Under the pieces are notes generated by a model that ran no database searches, had not been told where the DNA came from, and saw nothing but the letters and a program-made list of their open reading frames with translations. Below are positions 22,617 to 34,204 of a stretch of 54,664 bases of DNA, one piece after another. The translations under genes and the position numbers were made by a program. The number at the start of each line of letters is the position of its first letter. The first letter of the stretch is position 1. This DNA comes from Welwitschia mirabilis (Eukaryota; Gnetophyta; Gnetopsida; Welwitschiales): assembly GCA_051453625.1 (NCBI GenBank), contig JBOZIK010000001.1, positions 84,504,592-84,559,255 on the forward strand, given 5' to 3'.

Positions 22617-23862
22617 TACCTCATGAAAACGTATCCTGTTTCTTGGTGCACAAATGCATGCTGATTTTCAAATTTCATGTGTAATATTTGTAGATGGAAA
22701 TTGTGAGGCTCATGCGATCTGCAACACTCCCAGAAGCCATTGAAAATGCCACTGTTCAAACTTTACGCCTTTTTTCCACTGAGTTGTCAACTTTTTTGCC
22801 CAAAATAGTGATGCCAAAGAGAAATGAATCTTTCTTCTTCCACCTTTCATGCTTAACATTACTTATTTTGATTTCCTTTGGTGTTGCCAATATGTTTAGA
22901 CATGTATTTTTGTGCAACTAACATCATACCTCTTCCAGGTGATAAGGCTTATGCAAATGCCCCCTCTGTTAATTTTTAAGAATTCTGTGAACCTATTCTG
23001 AGGGTAATAAATGAGCATTGGGGCATTACTTTGATGTGTCTGAAGTTAGTAGGACTATCACTTGAGGAGGAAAGCGTTTGATTATTAACAATGTTTGAGA
23101 TAATCTGAACTAAACAAAATTATTTGAAAATCTGGAAACTTTTCTGAGAAGTGAGCTTTTCTTGGTTACATGATAGTCCAAATATCATACCAATCAGCAG
23201 GCTTAAGGATTTAATTTAGAGCTGTTGCAGTTGTATGTGGAAACAGCTTCAGTTTGGTGTCAGACAGGGAGACGGTCATAAAAGCCTTAATTATCTATAA
23301 ACAGTGGATCTCACATACATGGCACAAAGACAGTGGCGATGATGAGGGTAATGTGTTTGTTGATGTATGATTATTGCTTTTATCGAGAATGCCAAAGATG
23401 TTTTTGTAGTGTTAAAGAGGAAGAGGGATAAAATTGCGCATGAGATGTGAGGAAGATGGTTGATAAATGGTTGAGAGTTACAGTGTTTAGAATGTTCACT
23501 CAGCGGTCCTTTCAATTTCGTAGTAGGGAAGGACAGCGTAAATGTAAAGTGTTGGGAGAAAAATTGATTATCAGCAGCTTTGGAGTACTTCAAGTACTCA
23601 AGATATTGAGGCTAGATACAAAAACAAATGGGAATAAATAAATAGTAGATTACAGCGAATTAATTCATAAAGTCAATATGAGATACGTTATTGCTGCCTT
23701 ACCTATCCCAAAGTAGGGCATTATTGGTGATAAACTATGAGTCCAGATTGATTAAATATAAGATTGTTGATTGCGTTGGTCGTCTTGGTTCTGAAATTAT
23801 ATCGATGATTAATTCTTTGAATTATTTAAGCAATTGGCCCTCAGCTGGCAGTTTCGAGTTCA
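22617..23862 (+). other. 3' flank of the PPR gene
   Basis: Contains the probable 3' UTR, with a candidate AATAAA at 23006-23011. A short open frame at 22694-22921 has no recognised similarity and starts 78 bp after the PPR stop; I treat it as chance. Nothing else identified. Confidence 0.4.
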
Positions 23863-24048
23863 ATACTAATATTTTGGAAACAAATATAATAAATATCAGT
23901 GTGGTNNNNNNNNNNNNNNNNNNNNNNNNNNNNNNNNNNNNNNNNNNNNNNNNNNNNNNNNNNNNNNNNNNNNNNNNNNNNNNNNNNNNNNNNNNNNNNN
24001 NNNNNATACTAATATTTTGGAAACAAATATAATAAATATCAGTGTGGT
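23863..24048. repeat. Identical 43-bp sequence on both sides of a 100-N gap
   Basis: Bases 23863-23905 and 24006-24048 are identical and directly flank a gap of exactly 100 N (23906-24005), the size conventionally used when gap length is unknown. The likeliest reading is one sequence present at two unmerged contig ends, not a biological repeat. Confidence 0.85.
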
Positions 24049-27000
24049 ACTTGGTGTGCTTGTTTATTTTGGAAAGGGAGTGTGCGAGTAATGTTGACCT
24101 TTGTGATCCAAGTTGACATGTATAAGTGGGATCTGATAATGACCTATTTTATCTAGCATCATTCTTCCATATTTTTGTTGTGCAAGACAAAAGGTGGGGA
24201 ATCTCCATAGTTATGCATGTGGTAACAGTACATAAAAAGTTGTTATATATTTGATTTTTTTTTAAAAAGTAACAATACGCAAAGATCTGTTTAGACTTTG
24301 TGATGCATTTACTTAAAGCTTTTCTAGCATCCCTTACTGAAAGATGAAAATAGCCTCTTACACAAGAACTTTATTTTAAGTTACTTTCCTTCAAGTCCGA
24401 CAAAATAGCTCCTCATCTGATCCTTAGCATAATCTATATGTACATATTCTACTTATGTTTACATAGTCTTTGACATCAAATTCTGATGCTGCACCAAATA
24501 TTGTCTCTAGGATCTGCTCCTCTCTAGGTGCAATCATCTTCTAAAGCCTTTAAAAAGAGATCTCAATCTCTAGGAAAGAATGCTTTGTGGAGCAAGGCAT
24601 GTGGAAGAGTGCTTTGAGGCTTTATCATTATCGTAACTTCTGTTTTGCAGCCTGTTTTAGAAATTGAATTACTAGCTGCTAAGGGATGGAAGGATCTCCA
24701 CAACCTACATGTCTCTACGACAGACTGTGTTAGATTTGAGAATAATTATTTAACCTTTAAAGAATTTTTGAAATTGTTACAGTTGATAGGGTGTATCCCA
24801 TTTTTTGGGATTCACTTTATATTCTTGGATTGCATTATTCTTATCCTTTTTTAAGTTTTCTCATGTATTGAAAATAGTTAAATGTCTTATTTTGTTAACG
24901 ATGGTAAAGCTCCATTAATTGATGAGAACTCTTATACAGTAACAAGTTGAACACTACATTATGAAAAGTTGAAAATCAAACTTGTATAGAGATGTTTTCC
25001 AGATGATAATTTTACTAGTTTTTATATAAGTAGATTGCATACTTCTCGAAGAAAACAATATCAAGGATATTTTTCTGTGGACTATCAGAATTAGGTTGTT
25101 TCACGCTTCTAGATGACAAGGAAATCCATATAATAGAAGTTATCCTTTATCTTTATTTATGATATGTCTAAGTTCATAAATATATTATTTAACAGATATG
25201 TTAACTTTATATAATATCAAGAGAAAGTTTGTATCTCCAAATAGCAAAAGCTAATGAAAATAACAATAATAACTTCTCATTAAGGAGCATACCTTTCCTT
25301 GATACCATATGTTAATTCATAAGTAAGGTCCGTTTAGAATACATAAAAGTGAGAAAAAACACCATAAAAACATGAACAATCGTCTTGGAAGAAGCCAACC
25401 AACAAAATATTTGGAATCTTTTTCACATGTCCATATTATCACTCTTTTCTCTTTGTCCATTTTATCAATCTGGTACATATACCTTCCACATTGTGGTAAA
25501 GCTTAGCTGCACACGATTCTTGCAGAAAGTAATTATAAGATATATGGTTTCATTGCATCAAAAGATTTGATTTTAAAGACCTAGAAGAAATCCATGGTTT
25601 AATAAGGATTTATGAGTGAAACAATTAAATGCAAACACATTGTTATATGAGATCCTAAGCTACAAAGGATGTATCAAAATATGATCCAAAACTACTAAGG
25701 AAGTATCAAAATATGAAAGATCAAATTCTTGCTATTGATATAATGGTATTCTCCAAACATGATAAGCTTTAAAATGGATTAAAGAAGTGACATGGCAATC
25801 CATTAATGGATTTATCTTGCTTGGAGGACACCCAAAAATGGACAGTAGTACACTTAAGTGTTACAACAGTTAGTGTAAGACTGATTGAAAAAATTCAATT
25901 TATGATGTCACAGCACAAGAATTAAGAGTATATACTTTTGATGCCCTCCTACTTAGAGTTCAAAGAGAGGGAGTGTGTGTGTGTGTGTACTGCAATGCAT
26001 GTGGCTTCATGTAGGCCTGTCCATGTAAATTTAGTCATGCACATGTGTAAACACACATATGTTATATAGGGTATTATGTATACCAATATAGAATTCTTTT
26101 TACCTTATAACTCTTCATCTTTGTAAGTTCTAATTTGATGACTTCAATGTTATCAACTCCAAAAATTATCTATTTTTTGCTTTTAGGAATGTTCTACAAT
26201 GTAATGAGATGAACCTAACCATATGAGGTTGTTCTTTGAATAAAGCAGTAACTAATCCCCCACGCTCTCAAATCTTAATATCCACAAACTATAGAAGCTT
26301 CATGGGGATGCTCTTGCATTAAAAGAAATACCAATATTTATAAAATGATATCAGAATACAATATTAAGTAACAAGATTTTAGTGTACGAGCTCATGATAC
26401 ATTACAAAATGAGAGTGAAAAAGGGGAGTGAAAAAACACGTGCAAAAAGATGCCTTTTACAGTATGAGATCTTGAGAAACCTTAAATTTTTACGATGATA
26501 AAGGTTCCTCAAATGAATAAGAAAATACTACATGAGGTAAGCTATGAGGTTCTTATGTCATTAGTAGTTTTTAAAAAATCAGATGTTTGGTGTAAAGAAA
26601 TAGTCATCTAAAAAAGAAAGGTAGAAAAATAGTTCATAAAAAACAAGAAATCTATTACTTTAAAATGATTAAATGTACCCTTTATGATATTGAATTTACT
26701 TTGTTGCATTCCTAAAGAAGAAAGAAAGAAAGGAGGACGATAGGAATTAAGAAATGAGTTGGAAAGAAAGTGTATGAACTTACATAGAAAGAATTCCCTA
26801 TTGTAAGATTGCTATTATTCCTTCGAGAACTCATGAATTCTACCAAAAGACTAGGACACCCTTGACCAAAGATTAATTTAAAGTCTAGGACACCTATAGA
26901 TAGCTTAATGTTGTACTTATTTCCTTAAAAGATAACATTAAGAGATGATTGTAAAAGACTAGGAATGTTTGATTTCAAGTATAAAGAAAAGGTATGGTTA

Positions 27001-27559
27001 TTATCATTTGCTAACGAGTTAGCAAAATGCTACTTGGGGTTATGATACCTATCTAAAGATTATTTCTTTGGGCCCTTCAACCTTTGAAAATTGTTTAAAT
27101 TGAAGGTATAAATTCCCCCTTTTATGATTAGTTTTCAAACATAAACTCTTGCACTATTTCATTACTGACTAACCATAAAAAGTGATCTCATGTTAACTTT
27201 TGATTTGCATGTCAAACTAGGTCGTTGTAAAATTGACAAGATGTCTGATTTATCAAAAGATTGACTTCATCATCCTATTGTACTTGATGGGCCTTAATTT
27301 GAAAACATCAAATGTCACATAGTGAATTCACATTTGAGACTAAGAGATCAAACAAAAAATGTTGAATACATAGAAATTATCTTCATTAATTAAATTATTT
27401 ACCTTTGTTATTAAGCAATATAAACTCAGGAGGGGACACATTGTTTATTAAGTAAGACATTATGTAATAGTCTAATACTATAAAAAGAAAAATCATACAA
27501 GTTTTACAACGTCCTTTCTCTAATCTTATTATCCCATCTTTTATCATTTTTATTGATGT
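24049..27559. other. Intergenic, AT-rich, no recognised gene
   Basis: About 3.5 kb with only short, low-complexity open frames on either strand. A (GT)8 microsatellite lies at 25973-25988. No transposon landmark recognised. Confidence 0.45.
25973..25988. repeat. (GT)8 microsatellite
   Basis: Eight uninterrupted GT units. Confidence 0.95.
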
Positions 27560-27715
27560 GGAGTAATAGTCCAATAGTTGGGACACTCATCCTCCACTTA
27601 GGAGTTTATGCATTTGAACCTTTGGATGTTCTTCTTAGTAGACTATAAGGCCTTGGGCATATTAAATCAGTCACTAAAATTATCAAGTTTAGCATCCTCC
27701 AATTTTCATTCAATG
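27560..27715 (+). repeat. tRNA-like SINE candidate, copy C
   Basis: Matches the two copies at 42.9 and 43.9 kb read on their minus strand: GGGACACT near 27578, a B-box-like ATTTGAACC at 27612-27620, then TATAAGGCCTTGGGC and TTAAATCA in the same order and spacing. The similarity fades after about 27670. The A box is degenerate. Confidence 0.5.
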
Positions 27716-28360
27716 CCAGAATTTGTCTAATTCTTTTCATCATCATTGAGCTCAATCCCTCATTAACCATTAATCATTAGTCATTTGATAGCTCTCATGA
27801 CTCTAAGGAGGGCTTGTCTCATCATGTCTTTCTAAGCCCCTTTTCTTCCTCTCAAAGCATAAGGAGGTGCTTGTCTTTTTGGGAAACATTGGTGTAAAGC
27901 CTAAGGACAGATTTGTAATTTGTTACATGGTTGCATTGTTATCTAATAGAATTTGATGATTGATTAGTTTTCTTTCATTTGCTTGTGAGTTTAATGCATT
28001 TCTGATTACTTTTAATGCATCAATAATCTTGAATGTGCTTTTGATACTTGATTGTACGATGGTTACTTCAAGATTTTGATAGATTTTAAAGAGAAATATG
28101 ATTAATGTGCTAAGATTTATAACAAGTATCATGCTTTCTATTTCCTGCATCACACTGTAAGATTATCCATCTTGAAACTATAGTGATATTCTACTATTAG
28201 TGCAGTTTTATTTATGTACTTTAATAACATTCAAGGTTTGTAGCAAATGTTCCTTAATTAGCTTATAACACCCTCATTCATAAACAATGTTTTACACTAG
28301 GTTAAGGAAATAACAACAATTCTCGTAGTTTCCTTGATTTAGGCTTGTTTAGGATTGTCC

Positions 28361-28402
<42 letters not shown>

Positions 28403-30179
28403 CATCATAATCATCATCATCATGCATGGCAAGTAATATTTGAACAATCTTATAGTTCTTATGGAAGAAGGACATTAGAGTTTCCTTATGCTACAACTAA
28501 TATGTCTAATCTATATTTAAAATTATTGCTCTTTACCTTGACAACTAGAGCAGATCTCACCTTTTCTAAGGAGTACACTCTATAACACGAAACAAATCTC
28601 AAGGTTCTTTTAATATGATGTGCCAACGTGTAGGAACAAGCTATATGAAATATTTATACTTATGGAATAAAAATATTCATTCCATTTATCAAAAGAGACA
28701 TCAGAACAAGCAAAACTTTTAGCTAGAAAACTAAAATCCATAAGATCAGAATGAAAGGAGGAGAAAGATGTACTGTAACTGTAAAAGTTTAAATGTTTGT
28801 TACACAATTTTCTGAGCCTAATATGAACTTTTGTTGTATAATGATCTAATCAAAGTATAAGATGAAAGGGATTTTATAGAAAAGAATAAAAATGTTTAAA
28901 TATAACGTTAAGAATACTCCCTTTATAATGATATACAAACTAGAAAATATGAGTGTAAACATCATAAAAGTTGAATGGTATGATAAGCAGGAGCATGTGT
29001 TTATGACATTTTGTTATTACATAGTAAGAACATAAAAATTTCGTCTATTGATAATGCTATGGTATATCGTATTGTATCTCTAATTTCATTTATCATAGCA
29101 ACCTTTCAAGTTCCTTTTTTATTTTTTAATGATTTTTAGTTTTTTAATGGAGGATTCTTTTTTAAATAATGAAATTAGCTAAAAACCCATTCCAATTAAC
29201 CTTTGATTATTGAAATTTTCTTTTGTTCGTATGCCTAAATCCTTCTTTCTTTTGCTACCAATAAAGTAACATATGTATTTGCATCTAGAAACAATACTAT
29301 GTAAGTGCTAGATCATCACTCAAATGAGATCATTTCACATCAAATTCTTGGTTAATTTAGTGATTAAATGTATAAAACTGTGCTATTCATTTAAAAAAAA
29401 GACAACAATAATTCATTTATGTCATTCTTTAATGCAATATTAGGGCCTTTCTATTATGAAAATGGATAATTGAATTTTCTTATGAGTCAATTTATGCTTA
29501 TTATTTTTTTAAACTAAGTGAATCAACTTACATGCTGCATGAGTCTTCTTTGATGTATAAGGGCTACTATGAACGTTTCTTTAAGCATGCTTGTGTTTGT
29601 TGTTATTAGAGACAATGTTTTATCATTATCATCAAACTGATCATAATCAATCGTTTGATATCTTCTTTTGATTACTCCTCTAAGTTAAGAATGCTATGAA
29701 AAACATGTGATTCTTGGTGTATAATAATTGCTTCTTAATATGAAAATATAAACTTTTGATGTTTTCATGAGAATTAAAACTGGGATATATTTAAGAAACA
29801 TAGAAGTAAAGCCTATCAAGTTTTACTCTACTCTATTTATCATGTTATAAATGGAGTAAGAATACTATGATTATACCTTTGACACTAAAATAATAAAACT
29901 TAAAGATCTCAAGTATGTAGTGTCAATCTCATCTCCTAATAACTAGGACCAACTCTTCACATAGTAAGAAAGTATAATCAAAGACATATAACTTAAGAGG
30001 TAAGACATAAGTTCCATTCCTAATAAGTTGTCGGTTTGAGTCTTACAATTAATGAATTGTTTGAGACATTTGTTGCCTTACTTTTGTGGCATAAAAGGGA
30101 TTTTGATGTGCATTGATGCCACCTGATTCTAAATTGCTTTTGTTCCTAGGCATTTGATAGGTTATTAACACCTATAAAC
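27716..30179. other. Intergenic, AT-rich, no recognised gene
   Basis: No coding or transposon landmark seen apart from the trinucleotide repeat at 28362-28424. A B-box-like GGTTTGAGTC near 30034 could be another SINE fragment, but the surrounding match is too weak to annotate. Confidence 0.4.
28362..28424. repeat. (ATA)n/(ATC)n trinucleotide microsatellite
   Basis: About 13 AAT/ATA units followed by CATCATAATCATCATCATCAT. The Asn/His-rich open frame here is just its translation. Confidence 0.95.
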
Positions 30180-30942
30180 TGTTAGATTATGTTTTGCCAA
30201 TTGATGTCAAACTAATGTTTTCTGTATAGCAAATTTTGTGTATTTTGTGCAGAAGATGTTAGATTACTTACAGGTCAAAAGATGGAACTAAATTGATCAA
30301 CTTCTGAACATTAGAAACCTGTCAGTTTACTTATCCTTAAGAGCGGTCGATTGCACCTGAAGCAGATAGAAAAATGAATTGCATCCAGAGGGGTTAACTG
30401 GACTTTTATGGGGTCGACCAGACCTGTAACCTTAAGAACTAGTGTCCCTGAATCAAATGGAAAGGGGTCAACCAGATTCGAGGACCTGAAAAACAATACT
30501 CCCAGACTGAATAACAAGGGGTTGACCAAACCTATGATGGGGTCAACCGGACTAGAGCACTGTGCAGCTGTTACGCCTAAGCCAATTGTCATGGGGTTGA
30601 TCAGACCTATGATTAGGTCACTCAACGCAGAAAATTGGAAAGAAGTTTTATCAGAAAAGCGGGCGACTAGATGAATAGCAAGCGACTCGACTGGGGTCAG
30701 GTAGACCCAAATGGGGTCGATCGGACAGGAAGCCGTAAGAAATTAGGGTGACCGAATTTCTCACGGGCGACCTATGTAACTCACGACACCACATGGGGTC
30801 GACCGGATTTTTGTGGGGTCGACTGGACGGAGCGGAAATGAAAATTTTCTAAACATTATGTATCCCTTATGTAGTTGTTTTCTAGCCATTTATAGCTGTT
30901 GGAAGCACATTTCATATGTAATAAACCCTAAAAGCCTTCCAT

Positions 30943-30950
30943 TATAAATA
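30943..30950 (+). promoter_or_regulatory. TATA box of E1 5' LTR
   Basis: TATAAATA in ATTATAAATAGTC, conserved at the same place in the 3' LTR (36503-36510), about 110 bp downstream of the last GGTCGAC motif. Confidence 0.7.
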
Positions 30951-31240
30951 GTCAAGTCATAGATGACCAAAGAATCCTTTAGAACTATTTTCATTTGGAA
31001 AAATCTATTGGATCTGAAAGATCAAGCATTGTATTTAGGTGACTTTCACTTGTGTATCTTGGCATCCATATTTATGATTGAAGGAGATCTACTATTGACA
31101 TTCTCTCTACATTCAAGGTTGGATCAAGAGCTTCAATTGTTTTACTTATACAAGAGGAAAGCTCTATCAAATGTAATAATTCAAGAACAAGTAATATCCA
31201 TGCTCTAAAGGCATTAATTCATCACTATCATTGCCTTGTG

Positions 31241-31410
31241 AAAGGTTGAGACTAAGCCTTGAAAAGTTCATTCTAAAGGTTGAGATTAAGCTTTGAAAAG
31301 TCCATTGTAAAGGTTGAGACTAAGCTTGAAAAGTCCGTTTTAAAGGTTGAGACTAAACCTTGAAAAGTCCGTGCTAGAGGTTGAGACTTAGTCAAGAAAA
31401 GTCCGTTCGT
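31241..31410 (+). repeat. 34-bp tandem repeat in E1 5' LTR, five copies
   Basis: Units begin AAAGGTTGAGACTAAGC at 31241, 31275, 31309, 31342 and (AGAGG) 31376, and end GAAAAGTCC plus a few bases; a partial AAAGGTTACAGG follows at 31411. The 3' LTR has a single unit at 36795-36829. Confidence 0.9.
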
Positions 31411-31463
31411 AAAGGTTACAGGTGAACCTGGAATATCTGGTGGAGTAACAAAGACCTAAGATC

Positions 31464-31501
31464 NNNNNNNNNNNNNNNNNNNNNNNNNNNNNNNNNNNNN
31501 N
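31464..31501. other. Assembly gap (38 N)
   Basis: In the E1 5' LTR; the equivalent 3' LTR segment is about 36866-36965, longer than 38 bp, so the gap size is likely underestimated. Confidence 0.95.
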
Positions 31502-31677
31502 TTTTGTGCTTTCAGTTTTATTTCTTTACTTTCATTATTTTCTCTTACTGTGCACATTCTAGATTAGTTCATTTTTGTATGCAAGTTTCTGTTCATATTG
31601 AATTCATTTAGAATATTATATTGGAATTTTTAAAGGACCTATTCACCCTCCCCTCTAAGGTTCTTGATCCTATCAGT

Positions 31678-31689
31678 TGGTATCAGAGC
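31678..31689 (+). other. Primer-binding site of E1
   Basis: TGGTATCAGAGC, a perfect initiator Met-tRNA site, directly after the 5' LTR. Confidence 0.92.
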
Positions 31690-31739
31690 TAAGTTGAATC
31701 ATTTTAGATTTTAACCAATCTTAATCTTAGAACCCTAAA

Positions 31740-33205
31740 ATGAGTAATCCATCTGATAGTTTTCCACCTGTCGTTCTCTTATGTTTGATGGGTTAAACTA
31801 TGCTTATTAGAAAGCTAGGATGAGAATATTTCTTAGATCCTTAGATGTTGACATAGAGGAAGTCATCTACAAAGGTTACAATGTGCCTGTGTTAATCCAA
31901 ACTAATGTAAATGACAACACTATCCTAGTTCCTAAAGCCTGAGACTAATGGACCACCGCTGACAAGTTAAAAGCTACCATAGATGCCCATGCTCTTAATG
32001 CCATATTTTGTGTAGTATGTGTAGATGAATTCAAATACATAGTAAACTGTAACCATGCTAAGAAATCTTAGGACGCTCTCGAAGCAGCACACGAAGGAAC
32101 ATTAACAGTAAAACAAGCAAAACTCCAGATGCTCATGTCAAAGTTTGAAGATATCCATATAGATGAAGAAGAAACATTACAGAATTTTTTGCTAGACTGA
32201 CTGATATTGTGAACTCAATGGTAAGCTTCGAAGAAAGCATGGAGGTAAAAAAAGTGGTAAGGAAAGTCTTAAGATCCCTACCTAAGAGATTCGAACCCAA
32301 GGTCACAGCCATCGAAGAGAGTAAGAACATTAATGCAATGGCTTTGGAAGGACTTCAAGGTAATTTGCAAACCTATGAGCTTAAATTTGTTAAGAATAAT
32401 AAGAAAGGTATTGCTTTAAAATGTGTGCAGGAGGACTATAGATCTAACAGATCAGATGATGAATTTGATAATGATGAAGTGGCTCTTCTAGCCAAAAGGT
32501 TTAGAAAATTTCTTCATAGGAAGAAAANNNNNNNNNNNNNNNNNNNNNNNNNNNNNNNNNNNNNNNNNNNNNNNNNNNNNNNNNNNNNNNNNNATGCAAA
32601 GGATTTGGTCATATGGCAAATGAATGCCCTAACACAAGAAGAGATAACAGAAAATCAAAGAATCCCTCATTCATTGCTAGATGGGATAATGAAGATGATG
32701 AAAGTTACTAAGATCAAGAATTAGAAGATAGAAGGTTGTCCTTCATGGCATTTGTGCCATCACTCAAAGATGCTCCTAACACAACAAAGATTGATGATTT
32801 GAATATAATCAATGAAGAAGAGGATGAGTTAGAAGACACATGTCAGGAGTTGTGTGAGGAATGTGAAAAACTAGCTAAGAGGATAAATGAGTTGAATAAA
32901 ATATGAAGACTATCACTAAAAAAGAGGAGGAATTGGAAGAGAAATACAATGTGCTAAAATCTGACGACACCAACCTAATTTTTCAGGTAAAAGATTTTTC
33001 TTTTTTGGTTAATAAATTCTCTGGTAGCTCTTCTAAATTAGAACAGATGCTTAGAGTGCGGAAACCTACTGGAGACAAACCAGGTATTGGCTTTGTTTCA
33101 CAAACATAGCAAGAACAGGTAAACCGGAAGAGTAAGTATGCTTCCAATCTTTCATGTAATTTATGTGGTAAACTTGGTTATTCAAAGCCTTTCTGCAGAA
33201 CTAGA
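31740..33205 (+). pseudogene. E1 gag remnant (Copia, SIRE-like)
   Basis: ATG at 31740 (MSNPSDSFPP). Several frame changes and stops follow, but the parts are in order: KARMRIFLRSLDVDIEEVI (gag N-terminal helix), TTADKLKATIDAHALNAIF, KQAKLQMLMSKFEDI, then an open stretch from about 32209 with VLRSLPKRFEPKVTAIEESK and LLAKRFRKFL (UBN2-type gag). A CCHC knuckle is partly lost in the 66-N gap (32528-32593); CKGFGHMANECP remains. A coiled-coil-like Glu/Lys-rich segment at 32800-33000 precedes a second knuckle, CNLCGKLGYSKPFC (33154-33195), with Tyr in place of His. Gag would form the virus-like particle that packages the element RNA. Broken, not functional as it stands. Confidence 0.82.
32528..32593. 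other. Assembly gap (66 N)
   Basis: In E1 gag at the first zinc knuckle. Confidence 0.99.
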
Positions 33206-33354
33206 TAATTAATGCTTTTTTCTAAAACTACAAATACTTTACCTTTAAATTTAATCTTAAGAAAAGTGTAACACCTAAGTCTAATAAGACTCAGTGGGTT
33301 ACAGCTAATAACCTTTAAAGTTTTCTAACACAGATAGATCTCAGAGGACATATG

Positions 33355-33850
33355 AATAATTGATATCTAGATAGTGATTGCTTGAGGCATATGTCAGGAG
33401 AAAAATAAATCTTTCAATATCTGAAGAGTACAAATGGAGGAGAAGTTATTTTTGAAAACAACAAAAAGACAAAGAAGAAGGTACAGGATGCATCAAGGTA
33501 AGTAAGTTGCCTAAACTTGATGATCTGCTTTATGTAAATGGATTAAAACATAATTTATTGAATGTGAGTCAATTATGTGACAAAGGTTAAAAAGTAGTTT
33601 TTGAAAAATTGAAATGCAATATAATAGATAAGAAAACAAATGTCTCTATCTTTTCTGCAAAATGAGTGGATAATGTTTATAAAATAGATACTAAATTGAT
33701 TAATCAATTATTTCATGCAAACCATGATGTTAGGCTAAATTTTGATGAAGCTAAACATTGTCTAGTAAATTCAGATGTAACACCCCGTGTCTGTAATTTA
33801 ATTGCTAATCATTATAATGATCTGGAAGTTCAATCGTCATCCCTTGGCTG
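33355..33850 (+). pseudogene. E1 protease remnant
   Basis: Near 33363 the peptide YLDSDCLRHMSG matches the Copia protease active-site segment, with the catalytic DSG changed to DSD. NGGEVIF and LLYVNGLKHNLLNVSQLC follow, separated by frame changes, then VDNVYKIDTKLINQLF. The sequence loses similarity before any integrase HHCC or DDE motif. This is where the deletion of integrase, RT and RNaseH begins. Confidence 0.75.
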
Positions 33851-34204
33851 ATTGTAGGGTAGTCAACCCGATCTATGATTCGGTTGATCAAATGTAGTCG
33901 GTCAATTAGCCTGAAAGCCTAGTCATTTGGATCACTTCCAATGCTATAGATCCACGTCTCAATAGGTCGACTAGAACCTCGAGCGGTCGATTGAACCTGA
34001 TGGATCACAGTGCGAAAGTACAGTTGGTAGACCCGATTTCTTTCTTTATTTTTCCTTATTTTTCATAGCCTATAAAAGAAAGAGCACCCTAGATCAATTT
34101 CATTGTGTTCTAGCTCTCAGATCTAGTGTCTTTCTTTCAAGATCTAGAGCTTTGCTTCCAGATCTAGTGTCTTTCTCTCAGTATTTTTGCTTGCAAAGCC
34201 TAAA
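33851..34204 (+). promoter_or_regulatory. Internal promoter-like region of E1 ahead of the extra ORF
   Basis: Between 33855 and 34040 there are about six variants of the LTR U3 motif (AGTCAACCCGAT, TCGGTTGATCA, TCGGTCAATTAG, AGGTCGACTAGA, GCGGTCGATTGA, GGTAGACCCGAT). They are followed by TATAAAAG at 34071-34078 and a CT-rich leader in which AGATCTAGTGTCTTTCT-like words recur three times (34118-34180), then the ATG at 34205. The spacing (motif cluster, TATA, about 130-bp leader, ATG) copies the LTR promoter layout. Promoter activity is inferred. Confidence 0.6.

Larger units (their letters stand above)
30180..31675 (+). repeat. 5' LTR of E1 (about 1.5 kb)
   Basis: Starts TGTTAGATTATG and ends GATCCTATCA, two bases before the primer-binding site. 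It matches the 3' LTR closely (about 93% over the first 175 bp by eye). A TATA box (TATAAATA) lies at 30943-30950, so 30180-30940 is U3. U3 holds about a dozen variants of GGGGTCGACCGGA between 30345 and 30830. Downstream of TATA a 34-bp tandem repeat occurs five times (31241-31410). A 38-N gap (31464-31501) can be matched to the 3' LTR. Confidence 0.9.

Noticed and set aside
22694-22921. 75-codon ORF just after the PPR stop
   Set aside because: No recognised similarity, lies in the probable 3' UTR, and no splice sites link it to the gene in frame.
24645-24854. 69-codon ORF with a hydrophobic C-terminus
   Set aside because: No family recognised, AT-rich composition like its flanks; chance is likelier.
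28355-28585. Asn/His-rich ORF
   Set aside because: Arises from the AAT/ATC microsatellite at 28362-28424.
31241-31410. CRISPR-like regular repeats
   Set aside because: Units are contiguous without unique spacers and sit inside a plant LTR; ordinary minisatellite.
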